Numbered from the stretch's first letter, positions 1 through 8,150 are shown. The stretch is DNA of 41,377 nt from an uncultured Bacteroides sp. (GCA_947074295.1 CAMTPC010000015.1:1-41377); one strand, 5' to 3'. A program made the numbers and translations. Notes: generated from the letters alone by a model not told the origin.

Positions 1-2
1 CG

Positions 3-1403
3 GTTGGGGCAGAGGCACCTATCGTTTTGACTGGTTCGGCTATCGGCTCCAATCTAGGTAGTGTCTTCAAGATGGAGCACAAGACACTGATGCTGTTGGT
101 GGGTTGTGGTGCCGCTGGTGCTATAGGTGGCATCTTCAAGGCCCCGATTGCCGGGTTAGTATTCACGCTGGAAGTGTTGATGCTCGACTTGACCATGTCG
201 TCTTTATTGCCTTTGCTGATATCGGCTGTGACGGCAGCCACTGTCTCCTATATCATGACAGGTACCGATGCGATGTTTAAATTCCATCTGGATCAGCCTT
301 TCGAGATGGAACGTATCCCTTATGTCATCTTGCTAGGTATCATCTGTGGATTGGTGTCACTTTACGTCACTCGCTCGGTGATGTCGGTCGAAGGTGTGTT
401 TGGTAAACTCAAAAGTCCGCTAAAGAAGCTGGCATTGGGCGGAGCTATGCTCAGTGTGTTGATCTTCCTTTTTCCGCCTCTCTACGGCGAAGGTTACGAA
501 ACCATCGAGTTGTTGCTCAATGGCACCGACCGTTCGGAATGGGACACCGTGATGAACAACTCCATGTTTTATGATTACGGTAATCTGTTGCTCATCTACT
601 TGGTGCTGATCGTACTGCTCAAGGTTTTTGCCACGAGTGCCACCAATGGTGGTGGAGGTTGTGGTGGACTCTTCGCACCTTCGCTTTATCTGGGTTGTAT
701 CTCTGGATTCATCTTTTCCAATTTCAATAACCAATTTACGATGCTCACCCATCTGCCCGAGAAAAATTTCGCTTTGATGGGCATGGCAGGTGTGATGAGT
801 GGAGTGATGCATGCCCCCTTGACCGGAGTGTTTCTGATTGCCGAGTTGACGGGTGGCTACGACCTCTTTTTGCCCTTAATGATCGTGTCGGTCAGTGCCT
901 ATCTAACGATCATCGTTTTCGAGCCTCACAGCATCTATTCCATGCGTTTAGCTAAGAAAGGCGAACTGCTGACTCATCATAAAGACAGAGCCGTGTTGAC
1001 GCTGATGAAAATGGAGAATGTGATAGAACGCGACTTCGAAGTGGTGCATCCCGAGATGGACCTAGGTGAGCTGGTAAAGGCAATCGCCTCCTCGCACCGC
1101 AATATATTTCCAGTGACTGACAAGGAAGGTGTACTGACGGGTGTGGTGTTGCTGGATGATATACGCAACATCATGTTCCGCCAAGAACTTTATCATCGAT
1201 TCACGGTTAATAAATTGATGACCTCCGCGCCAGCCAAGCTCTATGATGCCGACAGCATGGACCAGGTGATGAAGATATTTGACGATACCCAAGCATGGAA
1301 CCTGCCCGTAGTGGATAAAGACGGTAAGTACCTGGGATTCGTGTCAAAGTCGAAGATATTCAACTCGTATCGACAGGTGTTGGTACATTTTTCTGAAGAT
1401 TAA
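3..1403 (+). CDS. ClC-family chloride channel/transporter with two CBS domains (5' end outside window)
   Basis: Integral-membrane anion channel or H+/Cl- exchanger of the ClC family, followed by a cytoplasmic regulatory CBS pair. The frame is open from base 3, so the gene starts upstream of the window; the TTG at 27 lies inside the conserved filter region and is not a real start. Visible ClC signatures are GAEAP near the first residues (family form GxEGP, with the gating Glu kept), a following AGxxGGIFKAPIAG segment, GGGGCGGLFAPSLYLG (the GxFxP filter motif) and HAPLTGVFLIAELTGG. The last roughly 130 residues form two CBS repeats, each with a hydrophobic FPVTDKEG/LPVVDKDG core. Only 9 bp separate it from fmt, so the two are probably cotranscribed. 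Channel versus exchanger, and true ion selectivity, cannot be decided from this part. Confidence 0.93.
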   Translation, partial: VGAEAPIVLTGSAIGSNLGSVFKMEHKTLMLLVGCGAAGAIGGIFKAPIAGLVFTLEVLMLDLTMSSLLPLLISAVTAATVSYIMTGTDAMFKFHLDQPFEMERIPYVILLGIICGLVSLYVTRSVMSVEGVFGKLKSPLKKLALGGAMLSVLIFLFPPLYGEGYETIELLLNGTDRSEWDTVMNNSMFYDYGNLLLIYLVLIVLLKVFATSATNGGGGCGGLFAPSLYLGCISGFIFSNFNNQFTMLTHLPEKNFALMGMAGVMSGVMHAPLTGVFLIAELTGGYDLFLPLMIVSVSAYLTIIVFEPHSIYSMRLAKKGELLTHHKDRAVLTLMKMENVIERDFEVVHPEMDLGELVKAIASSHRNIFPVTDKEGVLTGVVLLDDIRNIMFRQELYHRFTVNKLMTSAPAKLYDADSMDQVMKIFDDTQAWNLPVVDKDGKYLGFVSKSKIFNSYRQVLVHFSED

Positions 1404-1412
1404 AAAGAAGAT

Positions 1413-2369
1413 ATGAAGAAAGAAGATTTACGAATCGTATATATGGGCACACCCGACTTTGCGGTGCCTGCCCTGCGTGCCTTGGTAGAAGGTGGATACA
1501 ATGTAGTGGGAGTGATCACTATGCCCGACAAAGCGGCTGGACGTGGACACAAATTGCAGTATTCGCCCGTGAAGCAATATGCATTGGAGCAGAACTTGCC
1601 ATTGCTGCAGCCCGAGAAACTGAAGGATGAGGCTTTTGTAGAAGCATTGCGCAACTGGAAAGCCGACTTGCAGATAGTGGTGGCCTTCCGTATGTTGCCC
1701 GAGGTGGTGTGGAACATGCCTCGCTTCGGCACCTTCAATCTGCATGCTTCGCTGCTCCCACAGTATCGTGGTGCCGCGCCTATCAACTGGGCAGTGATCA
1801 ATGGCGAGAAGGAAACGGGCATCACTACTTTTTTCTTGCAACACGCCATCGATACGGGTAATGTGATTCAGCAAGTGCGTATCCCGATCGCAGAAACCGA
1901 CAATGTAGGCGATGTACACGATAGATTGATGGAACTAGGAGCTGAGTTGGTGGTGGAAACTGTAGATGCGATAATTGCAGGAACTGTAAAAGCTGTCCCA
2001 CAAGAAGAAATGGCTGCAGGTATCGAACTGAAAGCTGCGCCAAAGATCTTTAAAGAAACCTGTCGCATAGACTGGGATCAGCCCTCCAAAAGGGTGTATG
2101 ACTTTATTCGCGGTTTGTCACCCTATCCGGCAGCATGGTGCGAACTGAAAGGCGCTAATGGTCAAGAAGTTGTGGTGAAAATATACGAAAGTGAAATAAT
2201 AAATGAAAATCACCAAATGACACCAGGAACACTGGTGAGCGATGGAAAGAAAAATCTTTTTGTTGCCACGCAAGATGGTTTTATTGCAATACGTTCACTG
2301 CAACTCCCCGGAAAGAAGAGATTAGGGGTTGAAGAACTGCTTCGTGGCTATCAATTTGCGAACGAATAG
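1413..2369 (+). CDS. fmt: Methionyl-tRNA formyltransferase
   Basis: Transfers a formyl group from 10-formyl-tetrahydrofolate to initiator Met-tRNA in the cytoplasm, preparing it for translation initiation. The 318-residue length is normal for the family. The N-terminal formyltransferase domain begins with the typical RIVYMGTPDFAVPALRAL strand-loop. The catalytic signature HASLLPQYRGAAPINWAV is present (Asn-His-Ser/Ala-Leu-Leu-Pro region, SLLPxxRG). The C-terminal tRNA-binding OB-like domain follows from about residue 205. The ATG at 1413 is 9 bp after the chloride-channel stop, which suggests cotranscription. A hairpin at 2441-2470 lies downstream and may end the transcript. Confidence 0.97.
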   Translation: MKKEDLRIVYMGTPDFAVPALRALVEGGYNVVGVITMPDKAAGRGHKLQYSPVKQYALEQNLPLLQPEKLKDEAFVEALRNWKADLQIVVAFRMLPEVVWNMPRFGTFNLHASLLPQYRGAAPINWAVINGEKETGITTFFLQHAIDTGNVIQQVRIPIAETDNVGDVHDRLMELGAELVVETVDAIIAGTVKAVPQEEMAAGIELKAAPKIFKETCRIDWDQPSKRVYDFIRGLSPYPAAWCELKGANGQEVVVKIYESEIINENHQMTPGTLVSDGKKNLFVATQDGFIAIRSLQLPGKKRLGVEELLRGYQFANE

Positions 2370-2440
2370 CACTTACTTTTATTGTGTGACAAATACACCC
2401 AATACACGAAAAAGAGCCTTTTTATGGAAAATTAAATGTT

Positions 2441-2470
2441 AAATCGTCACAGAAACTTCTGTGGCGATTT
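2441..2470 (+). terminator. Hairpin downstream of fmt
   Basis: Two 14-nt arms, AAATCGTCACAGAA and TTCTGTGGCGATTT, pair with a single G-U and almost no loop. The longest T-run comes about 15 bases later (2485-2494) rather than immediately after, so this is a plausible but imperfect intrinsic terminator for the channel-fmt transcript. It overlaps the possible -33 element of the next gene. Confidence 0.55.
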
Positions 2471-2499
2471 GCTTCTTTCGTAAAGTTTTTTTTTCTTTG
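2468..2499 (+). promoter_or_regulatory. Possible promoter of the ECF sigma gene
   Basis: TTTG at 2468-2471, a 20-bp spacer, then TTTCTTTG at 2492-2499. This resembles the Bacteroidetes TTTG-N20-TAnnTTTG promoter but lacks the TA dinucleotide. It lies about 70 bp ahead of the start at 2571. Confidence 0.3.
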
Positions 2500-2570
2500 C
2501 ACTATATTAACTCAAAAAACCTCAATGCCTATAGAACACATTACGCTGAATCAACTATAATACATACGTA

Positions 2571-3164
2571 ATGAAAAACTGGATAAATGAATCCGACGAA
2601 ATGTTGGTGGCTCTCTATGCAAAGGGAGAGAATAAGGCATTTGACGTACTCCTTAACCGTTATAAAGATAAACTATACTCGTATATTTTTTATATCGTAC
2701 GCAATGCCGAAATGGCAGAGGATATTTTCCAAGAAACATTTGTTAAAGCTATCGTGACGATCCGTCAAGGACGTTACAGCGAAAACGGTAAGTTTTCTGC
2801 TTGGTTGCGCCGTATAGCACACAATCTGATTATCGATTCTTTTCGCCAAGAAAAGAACGAAAACTTGGTGTCGTGCGATGAGCCAGAGGTGAATATATTG
2901 AATAATGCGGGATTGTCTGAAGGTAATGTCGAGAATATGCTGGTCAATCATCAGATCTTAACGGATGTGCGCCGATTGGTGGAGTTCTTGCCCGACGAGC
3001 AACGCGAAGTGGTGCAAATGCGCTTCTATCAAGATTTGAGTTTCAAAGAGATAGCCGAACTGACAGGCGTGAGCATCAATACATCGCTGGGACGCATGCG
3101 TTATGCCATCCTCAATCTGCGCCGTATCGCCGAGAAAAATGGAATTGTACTCACAGTAGACTAA
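2571..3164 (+). CDS. ECF-type RNA polymerase sigma factor
   Basis: An alternative sigma-70 family factor of 197 residues that would recruit RNA polymerase to a specific promoter set. Region 2 spans about residues 22-95 (AFDVLLNRYKDKLYSYIF, the EDIFQETFVKA helix, FSAWLRRIAHNLIIDSFRQ). Region 4 spans about 130-190 and carries a helix-turn-helix (LSFKEIAELTGVSINTSLGRMRYA). There is no FecR-type or other obvious anti-sigma gene next to it. It is flanked by hairpins on both sides, so it appears monocistronic. Its targets and its activating signal cannot be inferred from the window. Confidence 0.9.
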   Translation: MKNWINESDEMLVALYAKGENKAFDVLLNRYKDKLYSYIFYIVRNAEMAEDIFQETFVKAIVTIRQGRYSENGKFSAWLRRIAHNLIIDSFRQEKNENLVSCDEPEVNILNNAGLSEGNVENMLVNHQILTDVRRLVEFLPDEQREVVQMRFYQDLSFKEIAELTGVSINTSLGRMRYAILNLRRIAEKNGIVLTVD

Positions 3165-3185
3165 AAAAAATACATAGACATATAC

Positions 3186-3234
3186 TAAAAAGTTAGTTTC
3201 TTGCGTTTCTAAAACAAAAGAAACTAACTTTTAC
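3186..3234 (+). terminator. Hairpin after the ECF sigma gene
   Basis: The arms AAAAGTTAGTTTC (3188-3200) and GAAACTAACTTTT (3220-3232) are perfectly complementary and extend by two further T-A pairs. The loop is about 15 nt. The descending arm ends in a T-stretch, as expected of an intrinsic terminator 24 bp after the sigma stop codon. Confidence 0.7.
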
Positions 3235-3244
3235 TGTTTTATAT

Positions 3245-3418
3245 ATGCCTATGGATAAAAAAACTACTCCTTCTACCATTTCCTCGAAAAAAGCAAACTT
3301 AGAAAAGAAAGTACCTAAGGTGAGTGAGAAAACCTTGGCTATGATTCGTTCATTTGCCTACAATTATTATGTTGACCCAGCTTTGCCACAAGGTATGCAG
3401 GGAATAATTTTGGGATAA
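3245..3418 (+). CDS. Small basic hypothetical protein (57 aa)
   Basis: An open frame from ATG at 3245 to TAA at 3418 encodes 57 residues; a second in-frame ATG at 3251 could also serve. The N-terminal half is rich in Lys, Ser and Thr and looks disordered (MPMDKKTTPSTISSKK). The C-terminal half, ending in a short hydrophobic stretch, contains an aromatic patch (MIRSFAYNYYVDPAL). There is no signal peptide or membrane span. It lies directly after the sigma-factor terminator and ends two bases before the rpe promoter. I do not recognise a family. It could be a small DNA- or protein-binding factor, or a chance ORF. Confidence 0.5.
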   Translation: MPMDKKTTPSTISSKKANLEKKVPKVSEKTLAMIRSFAYNYYVDPALPQGMQGIILG

Positions 3419-3419
3419 G

Positions 3420-3451
3420 CTTGTTTCTTCCGTGGATAACGGATACCTTTG
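3420..3451 (+). promoter_or_regulatory. Bacteroidetes-type promoter of rpe
   Basis: CTTG at 3420-3423, a 20-bp spacer and TACCTTTG at 3444-3451 match the Bacteroides housekeeping consensus (TTTG-N19-21-TAnnTTTG). Transcription would start near 3458, leaving a leader of about 20 nt before the ATG at 3480. Confidence 0.65.
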
Positions 3452-3479
3452 TAGTCAATTATAACTTACAGATTGACTG

Positions 3480-4130
3480 ATGAAACCTATAATCTCACCT
3501 TCTATTCTTTCGGCAGATTTTGCTCATCTGGCCAAAGATATTGAGATGATCAATCAAAGTGATGCTGATTGGGCGCATATCGACATTATGGATGGCGTCT
3601 TTGTACCCAACATCTCCTTTGGATTCCCTGTGTTGAAGTATGTGGCAGAGCTGTCTACTAAACCGCTTGATGTACATCTAATGATTGTCGAGCCACAGAA
3701 ATTTATCCCCGAAGTTAAAGCCTTGGGTGCACATACCATGAATGTGCACTATGAAGCGTGTACGCATCTGCATCGCGTAGTACAAGAAATTCGTGAAGCG
3801 GGTATGCAACCTGCAGTGACCATCAATCCGGCCACACCTGTCACACTGCTGCAAGATATCATTTCTGACCTGTATATGGTATTGATCATGAGTGTGAATC
3901 CAGGATTTGGCGGACAGAAATTCATTCCTCATTCATTGGAAAAAGTTCGCCAACTTCGCGAACTTATCGACTATGCAGGTGCCAACACCCTTATTGAAGT
4001 GGATGGCGGGGTAAACCTAGAAACAGGCAAGGCACTGATCGATGCTGGTGCGGATGTATTAGTAGCTGGTAGTGCTATTTTTGGTACGCCCGATCCAATC
4101 GAAACAATCAGACAGATGAAAGCTCTGTAA
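3480..4130 (+). CDS. rpe: Ribulose-phosphate 3-epimerase
   Basis: Interconverts D-ribulose 5-phosphate and D-xylulose 5-phosphate in the non-oxidative pentose phosphate pathway. The 216-residue TIM barrel is full length. Diagnostic segments are SPSILSADFAHL at the N-terminus, HIDIMDGVFVPN (metal-binding His and catalytic Asp), DVHLMI, VNPGFGGQKF (phosphate loop) and EVDGGVN (second catalytic Asp). It ends 3 bp before comEC, so the two are likely cotranscribed from the promoter at 3420-3451. Confidence 0.97.
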   Translation: MKPIISPSILSADFAHLAKDIEMINQSDADWAHIDIMDGVFVPNISFGFPVLKYVAELSTKPLDVHLMIVEPQKFIPEVKALGAHTMNVHYEACTHLHRVVQEIREAGMQPAVTINPATPVTLLQDIISDLYMVLIMSVNPGFGGQKFIPHSLEKVRQLRELIDYAGANTLIEVDGGVNLETGKALIDAGADVLVAGSAIFGTPDPIETIRQMKAL

Positions 4131-4133
4131 CGC

Positions 4134-6242
4134 ATGGTGCAACATGATGCCCTACACCGATACCCATTCTTGCGGCTACTTGTGCCGCTTGCAGCTGGTA
4201 TAGCGTGTGGTGACACTCTATATAGCTTCGGAGACAATGACTTTCCGAAGCTGTTTTTTTATGCTCTCCCTGTTTCATTCTTTTTTCTTATCTTCGCTTA
4301 TATCTATCGTGCCTCTTACAATAGGCGATGGCTGTTTGGTACGTCATCTTTTATTTTCTTATTTCTCTCTGGAGCGACACTTATTACGCTTCGTCTGGAA
4401 CATACGGATTATCAGTTTTCTGCAAACGAAGAATGTTATCATGTACACATCGATAACATGCCCGATGCACTCGAACGAAGCATAAAAAGCCGGGTAACTG
4501 TATTGTCTAAAGTTGATTCACTGCAAAATACGCATATCAATAAAAAGGCGATTCTCTATCTGATAGCCGACAGTGGGACACGCCAGTTGAGGATGGGAGA
4601 CGAGCTTTTGATCTATGCGAAACTGCGCAAACCGTCGGACAGTGGTAATCCAGAAGCATTTGACTATGGCGTCTACCTGCTACGCAACGATATCTGCGCT
4701 ACTGCTTTCGTTACTGCTGGGAAATACAAGCTATTGCAGTCTGCTCCCAGTTTAGACTGGGTACAAAGAGCTCAAAATTATCGTTCGCATGTGATAGACT
4801 ATTACCGCCGACTAGGTTTTGCTAATGACGACTTGGCACTACTTGCTGCTTTGACCTTGGGAGACAAGGGACATGTGACAGATGAGCTACGTGAAACCTA
4901 CTCGATGGCAGGTGCTAGTCACCTGTTGGCCATATCGGGGATGCATATCGGAATCGTCTATTCTTTACTGGCATTTTGCTTGCTCTGCATCCCTAAAAAA
5001 TCAAGGTGGTTGAGTGGGATTGGTAACCTTTGTATCTTGCTATGTCTTTGGGTGTATGTCTATTTTATCGGGTTAGCACCCTCGGCTGTACGTGCAGTGA
5101 CTATGTTTTCGCTGTTGCTGATAGCCAAAACATTTGATCGTGAGCATCTGACGCTCAATACCCTATTCGTCACGGCTTTTTGTATGCTTTTATTTCGCCC
5201 TACATGGCTTTTCGATATTGGCTTCCAATTGTCATTCGCCGCTGTCTTCTCCCTACTAACTATACAGCCATTACTCTTTTCGATGTGTCCCACACGCAGG
5301 TTCGGTTTGCGCCATTTATGGGGTGCCGTAACAGTGGCGCTGGCAGCTCAGATAGGTACCGCCCCCTTGGTATGTTTTTATTTTTCTCGTTTTTCTACTT
5401 ATTTTCTCCTATCAGGAGTACTTCTAGTAGCATTGACATTTTTAATAATGTACAGTGTGGCGTTGATGCTACTTCTAGCACCACTGCCTGCTGTGCAATT
5501 CTGGGTGGCAGGTTTCGTGAAGTATTTGTTGTCGGCGCTCAATGGAAGCGCAACATGGATTGAGCATCTGCCTCATGCCTCATGGGATGGGCTATGGATC
5601 TATCGCACCGAGTTGGTGCTCTTCTATTTATTAGCGTTCTTTGCTTATTGTTTTATTAAAAATAGGAGTGGGAAGGCCCTTCTATGGACACTTACACTAC
5701 TGTGTAGCATTTTGGGTTATAGATTCATATATCTTACCATTGATCGTCCCGAAACTCATATCCGACTCTATAGTCAGCGCGCCTGTCCTGCGGTGCATTG
5801 CATCACTGAGGGCGGACGTTCTTGGATGGTATATGGTGACACAGTGTCGCATCATGTAGCAATTTACAAGACGATGGGCAGATACTGGTCGAGGCTTCGT
5901 TTGGATCCTCCTCAAAATATCACATGCGATCATGATGATGAATCTATTCAGGTGTACGATCAAATAGTGAGTTTTGCAGGTCGACGTATTGCAATCGTCA
6001 ATGACAATCGCTGGGATAGTCTATTGGCTGAAACTCCTATGATGGTAGATTATCTGTATTTATCTAAGGGATATAGAGGAACAATTACGTCACTCAGGCG
6101 TTTATTCAATACCGATCAAGTGATTTTTGACGCTTCTATCCCCGAATACCGACAAGAACGACTGGAAATAGAATGCGATACGCTTGGAATATCCTTCTTT
6201 TCGCTTTCTCGCGAAGGTTCTATGGTTATTCTGCCCCGATAA
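4134..6242 (+). CDS. comEC: ComEC/Rec2-family DNA-uptake channel protein
   Basis: Polytopic inner-membrane protein of 702 residues, related to the channel that carries single-stranded DNA into the cytoplasm during natural transformation. It has N-terminal membrane helices, then a soluble OB-like DUF4131 region (about 85-200). The Competence domain starts with the hallmark GASHLLAISGMHIG (about 260-273) and has several further helices to about residue 540. A periplasmic or cytosolic tail follows. The tail occupies the place of the metallo-beta-lactamase-like domain of longer ComEC proteins, but I see no HxHxDH zinc motif in it, so any nuclease activity is doubtful. It sits 3 bp after rpe. Whether the host is competent is not shown here. 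Confidence 0.9.
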   Translation: MVQHDALHRYPFLRLLVPLAAGIACGDTLYSFGDNDFPKLFFYALPVSFFFLIFAYIYRASYNRRWLFGTSSFIFLFLSGATLITLRLEHTDYQFSANEECYHVHIDNMPDALERSIKSRVTVLSKVDSLQNTHINKKAILYLIADSGTRQLRMGDELLIYAKLRKPSDSGNPEAFDYGVYLLRNDICATAFVTAGKYKLLQSAPSLDWVQRAQNYRSHVIDYYRRLGFANDDLALLAALTLGDKGHVTDELRETYSMAGASHLLAISGMHIGIVYSLLAFCLLCIPKKSRWLSGIGNLCILLCLWVYVYFIGLAPSAVRAVTMFSLLLIAKTFDREHLTLNTLFVTAFCMLLFRPTWLFDIGFQLSFAAVFSLLTIQPLLFSMCPTRRFGLRHLWGAVTVALAAQIGTAPLVCFYFSRFSTYFLLSGVLLVALTFLIMYSVALMLLLAPLPAVQFWVAGFVKYLLSALNGSATWIEHLPHASWDGLWIYRTELVLFYLLAFFAYCFIKNRSGKALLWTLTLLCSILGYRFIYLTIDRPETHIRLYSQRACPAVHCITEGGRSWMVYGDTVSHHVAIYKTMGRYWSRLRLDPPQNITCDHDDESIQVYDQIVSFAGRRIAIVNDNRWDSLLAETPMMVDYLYLSKGYRGTITSLRRLFNTDQVIFDASIPEYRQERLEIECDTLGISFFSLSREGSMVILPR

Positions 6243-6256
6243 TAAATAAAAGTAAT

Positions 6257-6264
6257 TACCTTTG
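6257..6264 (+). promoter_or_regulatory. -7 element upstream of the DHH phosphoesterase
   Basis: TACCTTTG fits the TAnnTTTG box and lies 26 bp before the ATG at 6291. No convincing -33 TTG is seen at the normal spacing, so the promoter may be weak or activator dependent. Confidence 0.45.
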
Positions 6265-6290
6265 TACTCATAAATATTTCTGAATAGATT

Positions 6291-7322
6291 ATGCTGACTA
6301 AAGTCATAGAACAAGCCAATATAGACCACTTTACCAAGTGGTTCAACCGCGCCGAAAAAATAGTAATTATAAGTCATGTTTCGCCTGATGGTGATGCTAT
6401 GGGCTCTTCTTTGGGGCTTTGCCATTTTTTGGAGTCGCAAGAGAAGACCGTGAATGTCATCATGCCTAATGCGTTCCCCGATTTCTTGCGCTGGATGCCA
6501 GGAAGTAAAGATGTATTATTATATGATCGTTACAAGGAATTCGCGGACAAGTTGATTAACGAGGCTGATGTTATTTGCTGTCTTGATTTCAATGCCTTGA
6601 AGCGGATAGATGGAATGGCAGAAGTGGTGAAAAATTCTCCGGCACGCAAGATATTGATAGACCATCATTTGTATCCTGAGGACTTCTGCAAGATTATCAT
6701 CTCGCACCCCAAAATATCATCGACCTCCGAACTGGTGTTTAGACTGATTTGTCGTATGGGTTATTTCAGTGATATTTCATACGAATGTGCGCAGTGTATC
6801 TATACAGGGATGATGACGGATACTGGTGGCTTCACCTTCAATTCCAATAACCAGGAAATTTATTTCATCATAAGTGAACTGCTTTCTAAGGGAATTGACA
6901 AAGACGATATATATAGGCGTGTGTTCAATACTTACTCGGAAAGCCGCTTGCGACTGATGGGACACGTATTGACCACTATGAAAGTCTTTAATGATTACAA
7001 TACCGCTCTCTTGACGCTTACGAATAAAGAACAATCGCAATTTGCTTATATCAAAGGAGATAGCGAGGGTTTTGTAAATATCCCATTGAGCATCAAAAAT
7101 GTATGCTTCTCGGCATTTTTGCGCGAAGACACGGAAAAGAAAATGATTAAGATTTCCTTGCGCTCTGTAGGAACTTTTCCTTGCAATCAGTTGGCTGCAG
7201 AATTTTTTAATGGTGGAGGGCATCTTAATGCATCTGGCGGCGAATTTTATGGTACTATGGAAGAAGCTGTTGCGCAATTTGAGCAAGCCTTGGAAAAGTA
7301 TAAACCATTGTTATTGGCATAA
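6291..7322 (+). CDS. DHH-family phosphoesterase (NrnA-like oligoribonuclease / pAp phosphatase)
   Basis: Cytosolic metal-dependent phosphoesterase of 343 residues, likely to degrade nano-RNAs or cyclic-dinucleotide products (pNpN) and/or 3'-phosphoadenosine 5'-phosphate. The DHH domain shows HVSPDGDAMGSS (His29, Asp33, Asp35), LDFNAL (Asp99), DHH at 124-126 and TDTGGF (Asp177), the usual set of metal ligands. The DHHA1 domain ends with the substrate-binding GGGHLNASGG at about 308-317. It follows comEC by 48 bp and has its own -7 box. The exact substrate preference among NrnA-type enzymes cannot be read from sequence. Confidence 0.92.
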   Translation: MLTKVIEQANIDHFTKWFNRAEKIVIISHVSPDGDAMGSSLGLCHFLESQEKTVNVIMPNAFPDFLRWMPGSKDVLLYDRYKEFADKLINEADVICCLDFNALKRIDGMAEVVKNSPARKILIDHHLYPEDFCKIIISHPKISSTSELVFRLICRMGYFSDISYECAQCIYTGMMTDTGGFTFNSNNQEIYFIISELLSKGIDKDDIYRRVFNTYSESRLRLMGHVLTTMKVFNDYNTALLTLTNKEQSQFAYIKGDSEGFVNIPLSIKNVCFSAFLREDTEKKMIKISLRSVGTFPCNQLAAEFFNGGGHLNASGGEFYGTMEEAVAQFEQALEKYKPLLLA

Positions 7323-7422
7323 TAAGACAATTATTTCGGGCTGTAGCCGTTAAATGAAAAGATATAATAGTTAAAATACAAGAACTTTGCATCTTACATT
7401 ATAGGTTTTAATCAAAATCGGA

Positions 7423-7430
7423 TACCTTTG
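7423..7430 (+). promoter_or_regulatory. -7 element upstream of the DUF4827 gene
   Basis: TACCTTTG, embedded in the 14-mer CGGATACCTTTGTA (7419-7432), which is identical to the rpe -7 region. It lies 29 bp before the ATG at 7460. No clear -33 TTG is seen. Confidence 0.5.
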
Positions 7431-7459
7431 TATCAAATATAGTTAATAGAGATAGATAC

Positions 7460-8122
7460 ATGAGAAATTTAGCGTTTTTATTCCTTGCAATCTTTCTGGT
7501 TGGGGGTTTGTTTACCGCTTGCGACAATTCAAAGACATACGCAGAGCTACTTGATGATGAGAGAAAAGCGATCAACTCTTATATACGTGCAAACGGAATC
7601 AATGTGATATCGGTTGAGGAATTCGAGAAGGATACGATTACTGATCTTTCCAAAAACGAATATGTAGGATTCTCAAATGGTCTGTACATGCAGATTGTAA
7701 AGCGCTACAATGAAGCACAATATGCTTCTTTCGATGAAGCACCTCCATTTGAAAATAACAATTTGATTTTGACTCGCTTTGTAGAGGTATATATCTTCGA
7801 CAACGACACAACGGTTGCTTCGAATGTGGGTAATTCTTATGAATACTTGAACTTATACCCTGATGGTTTCCGATACACAGATAATGGATACTCGGTATAT
7901 GGACAGTTTGTCGCAGAACCCGGATTAGCTTATTACTTTAACTATGGGATGGCCTACTGGTACGAATCATCTACAGTGCCTTCGGGATGGTTGCAGTCAC
8001 TCACCTATATTCGTGATGGCGCACATGTCCGCTTGATCGTTCCATCTAAAATCGGTCATAATACGGCGCAACTTCAAGTATATCCGTATTTCTACGATAT
8101 TCGGAAATTTCAAATTTATTAA
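7460..8122 (+). CDS. DUF4827 lipoprotein, possibly FKBP-like
   Basis: Exported lipoprotein of 220 residues. A signal peptide with lipobox (LFTAC) places Cys21 at the mature N-terminus, so it should be anchored to a membrane. The overall sequence matches what I know as DUF4827 in Bacteroidales. The C-terminal third (SGWLQSLTYIRDGAHVRLIV, followed by an ending YPYFYDIRKFQIY) resembles the end of FKBP-type peptidyl-prolyl isomerases, where a GxxxAL...G..V.L.IPS block precedes a final YDI-beta strand. The usual FKBP active-site aromatics are not evident, so it may be a binding rather than a catalytic version. It has its own promoter and is followed by a terminator-like hairpin. Confidence 0.8.
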   Translation: MRNLAFLFLAIFLVGGLFTACDNSKTYAELLDDERKAINSYIRANGINVISVEEFEKDTITDLSKNEYVGFSNGLYMQIVKRYNEAQYASFDEAPPFENNNLILTRFVEVYIFDNDTTVASNVGNSYEYLNLYPDGFRYTDNGYSVYGQFVAEPGLAYYFNYGMAYWYESSTVPSGWLQSLTYIRDGAHVRLIVPSKIGHNTAQLQVYPYFYDIRKFQIY

Positions 8123-8128
8123 ATATAC

Positions 8129-8150
8129 AGGCAGGCTGAAAAGTCTGCCT
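8129..8150 (+). terminator. GAAA-tetraloop hairpin after the DUF4827 gene
   Basis: The 9-bp stem AGGCAGGCT/AGTCTGCCT (one G-U) closes a GAAA tetraloop, followed by TTCATTTAT. Stable and close behind the stop at 8122, it probably acts as a terminator or attenuator ahead of the next gene. Confidence 0.6.

Noticed and set aside
420..812. 130-codon open frame on the minus strand opposite the chloride channel
   Set aside because: It is antisense to a well-conserved gene, its translation is rich in His, Gln and Arg with no recognisable domain, and it has no promoter. Treated as a shadow frame, like the other antisense ORFs over fmt, rpe, eutB and the RND pump.
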